From Gordius sp. MW1 (taxonomy: Eukaryota; Nematomorpha; Gordioida; Gordea; Gordiidae), in assembly GCA_964036665.1 (NCBI GenBank), contig OZ038529.1, positions 248,001 through 312,000 on the forward strand: a stretch of 64,000 bases of DNA, in the 5' to 3' direction. The notes below the pieces were generated by a model. It was not told where the DNA came from. It saw only the letters and a program-made list of their open reading frames with translations, and did no database searches. A program made the translations under genes and the position numbers. Positions 10,527 through 19,500 of this stretch are shown here, one piece after another (within the stretch, counting starts at the first letter, position 1; every line of letters starts with the position of its first letter).

Positions 10527-11534
10527 CAGAGGTCAGATTTGTTAGGAATTTTATGCCCGAACCCGGCCCGATTAAATTTTTTGACTTCATTGGCCGCCCG
10601 AGCCCGCCCGAACCTTCTAGGTGCCCGCCCGGGCCCGCCCGAAACATTACGCCTGCCCGAACTGCCCGGCCCGAAATATTAAATTTGCTCGTTAGGCCCG
10701 AAATTATGCGATCTTAAATTCTATCAAGCACTATTAAAATATAAGGATTAAATTAATGGCATTAAAAAAAAATGCCATATTTTATTATCACAAATAAAAT
10801 CTAATTTCCTATATTATTTAAAAGTCGAATTTTCAAATCAAACTTTTAATCTTTAACTTTAATCCTAATAGGTCAAAAAAGGTTAGTACTTGGTCTTTCG
10901 AAAAATTTGGCCAGATAGCACTGGCTAAACCGCTTTAGGTCACAATATTTTAATAAGTTAATTGCTAATGCATTAAGGAACAAACATGTTGGAACATTTA
11001 CAAATATAATGCAGCCGATGTCCATGAAAATATTTATGTATCAATTTTTTAATTAAGTTTAAAGTTAACATATTTAATAAATAATATTACAAGAAACAAA
11101 ATTATACTCCCCTTATGAGTCAACCCGTTTGCCCTACCCATAAATAAACTTTTTAATGAATAAAATTAGTTCAATTAGTCAATCTGTGCTCTGTTAAAAC
11201 TTACTTTTTTGATAAAAAGACAATAATTTATCAATAGAATTTAAATGCAATTTAAAAAAAGAAAGGTATAGAATTCTTTATCATAAAAATAAGTAGTAAC
11301 TTAGCAAAAGCGACGAATGATAAGGGAATAATAAAGGCTATTTGGAGAAACCTTGTGATGGCGAAATCAAGTTTCTTAACTTTTATAGCATTTTCATATG
11401 CAATTAAATAAAAAGGAACGAAATAACACTATTTAAAAATCTCATTTAAGCCCGAATCGCCCGAATCCTATCTTCAACATGCCCGCCCAAAAACAAAAAA
11501 TTAGAACAGTTGCGGCCGGGCAATCTAGTCTCTG
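10527..11534. mobile_element. hAT-like non-autonomous element with 8-bp target duplication
   Basis: The 1008-bp element starts CAGAGGTCAGATT and ends with the inverted form AATCTAGTCTCTG, which is imperfect but shares the terminal CAGAG. It is flanked by the exact 8-bp duplication ATCTTGAT at 10519-10526 and 11535-11542, the signature of hAT transposases. Its ends are rich in GCCCG/CGGGC blocks, while the middle is AT-rich without an ORF. The same CCCG blocks appear as fragments elsewhere in the window. Confidence 0.85.
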
Positions 11535-11542
11535 ATCTTGAT

Positions 11543-12024
11543 ATTTGCTTATACTTAATTACTTTCCTCTTTCTCCCTCTCTCTTTTTGTCTCCCCATTT
11601 TATGCTAAGGGGGGCGGACATTGACACCTAAATGAACAAGCCTCGGCAACAATTGGGAAAAACGTCTTAGCAAACTGAAATTCACAATGTTCTTATGAAA
11701 CTCTTTGTCGTGATGAAGAGAAACTACTTATCTTCCCATACCATCATCTATCCACGAGTATGAGCCCGAATCCGACACCCAAAGGAGTGAACCATAGAGA
11801 GCCTTCTAGTCATCTTACCAGAGTCTCAAGGGAGAATCGTATCATTATTTATATGTTTTTAGTAGTTGCATGCATGTATATGCGTTTACTTTTCCTTTAA
11901 TGCTCCCTTCTACTAACACAATAATAAATTACGCTTTCATATACTAACACACTAACCACTAACCTACTAACAAATGAACACATAACCTCTGGTTATCGTG
12001 GCCCGAGATGCACCGCTTAAGTGT
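11543..12024. other. no feature seen
   Basis: There is a pyrimidine-rich patch at 11570-11600 but no gene or repeat that I can support. Confidence 0.4.
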
Positions 12025-12746
12025 CAGATGGGACTCAATCTTAGCTTGCCGATTTAGCTAAGCTCTTGAATGTCATCGGGGCAAACACATACATACATAC
12101 ATACCACTATGCCGTATTAACAATAGAAACGAAAAGAAATATGGGTACGACTATTATCCTAACTTGTATCATCTGTCTGTTGACGGCCAAGCCATGCAAT
12201 ATAACTCTCTTTCAACTCCTTCCAGCACGGATTTTTTTTTCTTTCCATAAACCACCAAACCCTCTTCCCGCAGTCTGACAATATTCAAGCAGTTGCATTG
12301 GAAACTTTTTCAACTCCTTCCAGAACGTTTTTTTTCAAGCAGGGACTAGTGTACAACCAAACGAGGCAGACTATCGCTTATCTCCAGTAATCGCCGTAGA
12401 TGGTATGTTAAAATCTGTTTCACTTATGATTTTTATAAACCGAGTGTGCTGCCTACAGACTTGCGGCACCTCTATGCCTATGCCTGCACTATTGTGACTT
12501 CTAGTCCAATACAAGTAGGTGTCAGATGGGATCAATCTTAGCTTGCCGATTTAGCTAAGCTCTAGAATTTCATCGGGGCAAATACATATTTACATTGCAT
12601 AATAAATACATTTGTTACAGGAATAAAATCACACGTTAGCAATAACGTGGCCTTATGCGCCATTTGGCGTAAGAAGGGGCTCAACCTTAGATTGCACTTA
12701 TTAAGCTCTTGGGCGTCTTCGGGGCAAAAAATATCATACTACCTAC
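12025..12746 (+). repeat. three copies of a repeat ending in CATA tracts
   Basis: A block of about 60 bp occurs at 12025-12083, 12519-12578 and, more diverged, 12660-12727. Landmarks are GTCAGATGGGA, CTTAGCTTGCCGATTTAGCT, an AAGCTCT box and TCATCGGGGCAAA. In the first two copies CTTAGCT and AGCTAAG can pair as a hairpin. Each copy leads into CATA-type sequence: a few repeats at 12088, a decayed tract at 12585, and the very long tract at 12747. A fixed 3' end followed by a simple repeat is typical of non-LTR elements or SINEs with a microsatellite tail. Confidence 0.6.
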
Positions 12747-13388
12747 CATACATACATACATACATACATACATACATACATACATACATACATACATACA
12801 TACATACATACATACATACATACATACATACATACATACATACATACATACATACATACATACATACATACATACATACATACATACATACATACATACA
12901 TACATACATACATACATACATACATACATACATACATACATACATACATACATACATACATACATACATACATACATACATACATACATACATACATACA
13001 TACATACATGCATACATACATACATACATACATACATACATACATACATACATACATACATACATACATACATACATACATACATAAATACATACATACA
13101 TACATACATACATACATACATACATACATACATACATACATACATACATACATACATACATACATACATACATACATACATACATACATACATACATACA
13201 TACATACATACATACATACATACATACATACATACATACATACATACATACATACATACATACATACATACATACATACATACATACATACATACATACA
13301 TACATACATACATACATACATACATACATACATACATACATACATACATAGATACATACATAACATACCATACATACATACATACATA
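12747..13388. repeat. (CATA)n microsatellite, about 640 bp
   Basis: Almost perfect CATA tetranucleotides, with rare interruptions (a G near 13010, an A near 13087, and a decayed 3' end after 13350). All long open frames through it are simple-repeat artefacts. It ends only about 35 bases before the SCYL1 start codon, so it occupies the promoter or 5' UTR. Confidence 0.98.
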
Positions 13389-13422
13389 TTAGGTAACCAG
13401 TTGTCATCTTCGTTGATCACAT

Positions 13423-13599
13423 ATGTGGTCATATTTTTCAAAAGGTTTAGCCAAAGAGTTGGCTAAATATGAAATTGGGGATATTAGAATACACCCAAAT
13501 GAGTATTCATTTTGGACTGTGCACAAAGGTAAAATCAAGGCGAGTGGGGAGGAAGTTTCAATATTTGCCTTTGATATCAAAGCCCACAAGCCAGATGAA
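13423..13599 (+). CDS. SCYL1: SCYL1 exon 1 (start codon)
   Basis: ATG TGG TCA opens 59 codons. The MW start matches the family, and [19 protein letters not shown] corresponds to the pseudo-glycine loop and the strand with VSIF. The exon ends at GAA before GTATTT. Confidence 0.9.
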
Positions 13600-16500
13600 G
13601 TATTTTGGTTTTATTATTTAATTTAAAAAATAAGGTCAAAGCTGCAAGTAATGCCTTTAAAAAAATAAAGACAACAAGACATCCTTCCTTATTAACATTT
13701 CTTGATGGATTTGAGGTACTTTAAGCCTTATTTTAATTCATATAATATAAATATTTATTTTGATATATTGAATATGAATAAACTCTGTTAATTATATATG
13801 TAATTAATATTTTACATGAAGAATGAATCTTACATCTACATTATTACTCCACCCGTTGAAAGGCTGAGCAATGTCCTTTCTGCTCAATCATCAGATGGAT
13901 CTCAGGATAATAAAATGCAATTTTCATCAAGGGATTGGGGCCTTTTTAAACTTGCAAATGTGCTGCAATTTTTAAATGTAGACTGCAAAATTGTACATAA
14001 CAACATTAATATGCATTCTGTGTATGTAGATAAAGCTGGTGAATGGAATCTTTTTGGTTTAGAATACTCCTACCCTCTCAACAATAGCACTAATAACACT
14101 TACACATCTTACCCATCTGTTAATTCCAAACCAAGGGTTTTGGAAAAATATGATGCCCCTGAAGTATCTACTTTAACTGGCTCAAAATCTTCTGGAATCA
14201 AGAATATTGAAGCTTGGTAAAATATTTAGTTTTTAAAATTCATCATTTTTATTTATCTATTTTTAAGGTCTATAGATATTTGGGGATTTGCATGCCTCAT
14301 ATGGGAACTATTTAATGGAGAATTAAAACAAAAGTCAAGTCTCAAGCATACAAACAAAGTATAATTACATCTAAGTATAAATATTAAAAAAATTGGCATT
14401 TTTCACAATTTTTTAATTATGTACAAAAGCATTTTATAATAAAAATTGAACTTTTAATTTTAATACTCACTTATACCATTTTTGATTTTTAATTAATGAG
14501 AAAATTACATATTTCATGATTACAATTTTTAGTTGCCAAAAGAATTAATTCCACTCTACTGTGAAATGATGAACAGCAACCCTGCCTCTAGATTATCACC
14601 GGCCAAGTTTTTAGAAAGAGCTAGAGCAACGAGAAATGGTTACTTGAATACTCCATGCTTATCTGCCATGATGTTCTTGGACGAAATTCAGGTTTGTCTA
14701 ATCATACTCTAGACTCGTGAACAGCTAACTTTAGCTTTGAATTTTATTAAGTAACCTAGGCAGTCATCTTTGTGCAGCAGTGAAAATTGCAAATGTTAAG
14801 AATAATGAAAACCGTAAAGGATTTTTATATTCAACAAAATGAATGGCGTTTAGTATGTTAATAAATTTTCTCAAACATGCTGGCATTTACATAATAATTA
14901 TATCAATTGTTTATCAATCTATTGTAGAGTCCTGCACGGGTGCCCCAAACCTGACCCGGACCCGCGGGTTCGGATTTTAAAATGCTTTGGGGTCGGGTTC
15001 GCGTTTAAAAAAAGATTTATTTAAGTTTATCTAATGTTTTGATATATATATATATATATAAATAATTAGAGTTCGAGGTGGGAGAGTGTTCATTAATCTT
15101 TGGGTTTTAGATGAAAGGCGTGGACGAAAGGAAGAAATTTTTTACGGGTGAGCTGCCGAAGCTATTGGACTCCTTTTCCCCCGACATCAGTAGACACAAA
15201 ATATTGCCCGCCCTCGTGCAAGCCTTCGAATATTGCGACGCTGGAACCTCTATTTTACCCGCCTTATTCAAAGTAAATACTACTTTACCCTAATCCGGCC
15301 CGAATCGGTTTGGTATGGCTCGAGCCGACCCGGCCCGGTTTTTAGGCGATCTTAATTAGAATAAGTGCGATATTTTTTTTAGTACGCACTGACATTTTTG
15401 TTTAAAACTTTTTTGCATTTCGTTTTTTCCCTATAATTTACATATACTTCCGTATTTAATGGCGCTTTTTTATTTTTGTTTAATTTGTTTTTAGATTAAA
15501 GTATTTCAATCGTTGATTAAGATGACCGCTAGTTTTTAAGAATTTGGTTAGAATTATAGGTTATAACACTTTTAAATTTTAATCTAGTATTTTGTTGATT
15601 ATAAGAGGTATGCAGTTTTTGTGGGGAACAACTATTTTTTATCAAAGGTCCAAAACAATAGATTTCTTCTAATTTAGCTTAAATATATGTATTAGCTTAG
15701 TTTGACATTTGCTGAATATTGCAAGATGAGATTTCATTTCATAGCCACTGATTAACCAACACTTTGCCTATACGTTAGATTCCATTATGTTTTGCACTTT
15801 TTTGTATGACTTTTCTTAAACTTTTATTTTGTTTTTAATACAAATTTGTGAATATTGCTGAAGTACATCACGTTGGAAAGGCACCCAGGAAATTACATCG
15901 GACAATTCCCCTATTTTTTAAATGTTTAACAAGACATTTTATTGATTAAATTAATTTTTATTTGGCTTATACCAATGGAATCATAGTTGGGGGAGTTGTT
16001 GGAAGAAGTTGATTATGAAAAATTTATCATTCCTTGCGTGGTGAAATTGTACGGTAGTCCAGATCGGAACACTAGGATGGCTTTGTTGCGACAGCTAGAT
16101 GCTTACGCCCCCAAGCTTAAACCAGCCGTAGTTAACGATTCCATATTTAACCATTTAATTACCGGATTTACCGACACTAATCCCGTGCTCAAAGAATCAA
16201 CTATAAAAGTATGTTATTTCCCCCTAGTTTTAAGCTAGTTTTTGGGGGAGTTTTGAGAAAGTTGTCGAAAGAACGTAATAACTCTTTAATTTTAAAGTAT
16301 ATTTTTATCAAACTTTTCGATATTACCAATTTTAGGGTATGGTTTACCTGGCTCCCAAACTGAATTACAACAATTTGAACGTGGAACTGGTGAGACATTT
16401 CGCCCGGCTGCAAGGCACGGATCCGCACGGTGGAATCAGGACTAATACCACCATTTGTATGGGAAAAATTGCTCAATACTTTGATCCCAAGGTATAAACA

Positions 16501-19500
16501 AACTTCAAGGTTTTGCCAGAATTGAATACTTCGCTGTTTATTATAAATTCGATTAAACTGATTTTTGATACGGCTTTTTTAACGTCTTTAGGCTGCATGG
16601 TTCTTAATGAAAATATAATGAAGACTGGTGTTGTAAAAAGGGGTGGGTTTTATGGTCGACCTTAATCAAGACTTACAGTTGAGTGTTGTCTGTTTTTCAG
16701 AATTCGACTAAGCCTAGCGGTCGACTAAGAAAACCAGACCAAAAAATCGTTAGTCTGTTTATGTTTAGCCGACTAAAATCAAAGGTCGACCAAACGAAAC
16801 CCAGCCGTTTTTACAACACTAGGTGCAATTTCAATGTTAAAACTGTATTTTGTGATGTAAAGATTTATTATTTAATGAATTATGATTGTTATTTTACAGC
16901 TTTGGTAATTATATATGAGCTATGTCGCAGTACTTAAAATAAAATACCTTATTTTAACCTACTGTCATCTATTCTATAGTAATTTTCCCGTGTAAAACAA
17001 TACATTCGATTTATTATTTATATGCACAAAAAAACATTTTACACTTTTAGTATTTCTATAGATTCGCCAAAAAATACTGATATCAGCCTTCACCCGTCCA
17101 TTTAAAGATGATTTTGGTCCTAGTCGTAAGGCCGCGCTCCAAGCCTTAGCCGCTACGGCTCAATTTTATGTTATCGAAGATCTGGGTAAAAAGGTGTTGC
17201 CCATGGTTTGCATGTTAACGGTAGATCCCGAAAAAGAGATTAGGGAATTGGTACGTATTTTCCTGAAAAAGTGTAAAATTTGGCGGGGTCATATTGACCC
17301 TACACATATTAGAATTATACAGAGTTTTGGTGTTGGACAATTAAATTACTAGTTTCCATTTGCATATGATAAATACGGGTCTTATACTTAGACAATTTAT
17401 GAAGTTTTGAAATTTTTTACAATATAAAATTATATATCGAGTTTGAGACATAAATTTTCAATTTTAATTATTTCCACCGAAAGTATATATATTTGAATAC
17501 AGGCAGGTTTCCATTTTGGACCTGAAAAGGATACTGTTAGCTGCTCTTTAATCTTTTTTGGAGAAAGAAAGGTGTCTTCCTTCTAACTCTTGTATTTTTT
17601 AAACAAGTCGTTGACTATAAAAATTAGATTAAATTATTAATTCTTTGACATTTCTGCCTCTTAGGCTTTCGAAGTGATAGCCGATTTCACGAAGAAGTTG
17701 AAAGAGGTTTCCGACACCCCCGAACGAATGGCCGAATATGGTAGTGTTTAAGTTATTAGTTTTTTTGTTACAAAACGAATTTAAAATGTTTTTAAAAAGA
17801 GTTAAATGAGAGAATTCATATAAGGGTTGTGGATTAGTTTAAAAATCTTATAATTTTGTATCATGAGATTTATTAATTAATACGCCACATGCAAAGATTA
17901 GATAGATTGTTCATCAACGTTAAAAAATGTACCTTTTTTGCCATTTTTAAATGTGCAAATAAGGAAAGATTATAAAGTGTTTTTAAACGTAATCAAAATA
18001 TCTAGGTAAACAAACATTAAAAGAGCATATTAATTCATATAAATAAAAAATAAAGACGATTTAATGTTAAAGCAATTTAGTTCCATCTGCTGTTATTACT
18101 GCAGCAGAAATGCATAGGAGACTGCCAATGGTGGATTTAATGGAACAGATTCAAGATATGACATAAGTAGTCTCTGTAGTCTATGGCTATATGATCCAGC
18201 TTTACCCAAAAAATACAGACGGGTCCAAGGGGGGAGACCCGGCATGTAAATATTTGTCAGTGTTGCGGGTGTATAAATATAAGCCAATATGTGTTCTTCA
18301 ATTTATAAACAAGACTTAGATATTTGCACTCTAGGGCTGAGCTCCTAAAAAATCAAAAATCTTTTTGTTTTCTTTATATAATTCCGTATTTTTAAATTTA
18401 TCGATTTTATAACGAGTTTATCTATAATAGAGTTTGTGTAAAGATTTGAAGTGAATTAGTTATCTTTAACGTAGGGTATAAAACAAATCTCTCATTGCAC
18501 AAAAATTTATACAAATTTTTAATTCCAATCATAGACTACATTGACTGATATTGCCACATGTTACATATATTAAAATCTGTACCATTAAATCCACAATTTG
18601 ATGACGAACTCCCATATCTTTCTCCTGTGTCTCCCAATGTTCCAACAGAAAAAGTAGATTTTCCTTCCTAGTCTAACAAATAAAAACGAAAATTAATAAA
18701 TGATTATTTGATAAATGCAGTGGCACTAAATTAATTTTTATTTTGTATATGAATTTCGTTAATGATAAATCTATTAAAATGTTGTTTTTAATGTTTAATT
18801 AGTTCAATATTTTATTCATTACATTTTAAAAGCAATTAATTAATCATGTGCACATTTAAAAATGCCGGGAAAACGGTACACTTACTTAACGTTGATGAGC
18901 AGTCTGTCTAGTCTATAATTTCAATAGATAACAAACAGTAGTAAGTCGTGCAATCACTGGCATACATTTTACACATTTGGAATCATTCAATTCTTCCAGT
19001 TAAGCCCCAACATTTTTGGTAAAACAATGATCAAATATATTTTTTTTGTAAATTAAGCTTCACGTTGTTGTTTGTATGGATATGTGCGGCCAATAGACCC
19101 TCAAACCTTTGCTATGTTTTTTTAACGTATTTACAGACCTTGCTTTAATATTTTTAAGCGACATAAGTAATTTTAAATCCGATCACTTTAGATGCCACAG
19201 CCATGACTTCGAAGCTCAGTGAATGTCCTGGCTCTACCATAGAAAAGCTTCAGCAAGGCCTCAATGCGGGTCGGGCTCTAGGCTGGGTCGCTTCTGGAGG
19301 ATGGGCCGCAGTGACCACTATCACATCCAAACTTTACAGAGGAGAAAAGGGTGATGTGGCAAGCAGCAAAATTAGTGCAGAAATGGAAAAGAAGGGGAAA
19401 AATGAAGAAAATAGGATTGCATTAACCAAAAGTGCTATAACTGTTGATGATAAGCTCGCGGATGGCCCTGCTGCTGATACTTACCAGGAGGGGAATGATG

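Noticed and set aside
12687-13466. Several 150-230-codon open frames on both strands reading HTYI or MYVC repeats
   Set aside because: They are translations of the CATA tetranucleotide tract, open in all frames by chance of the repeat.
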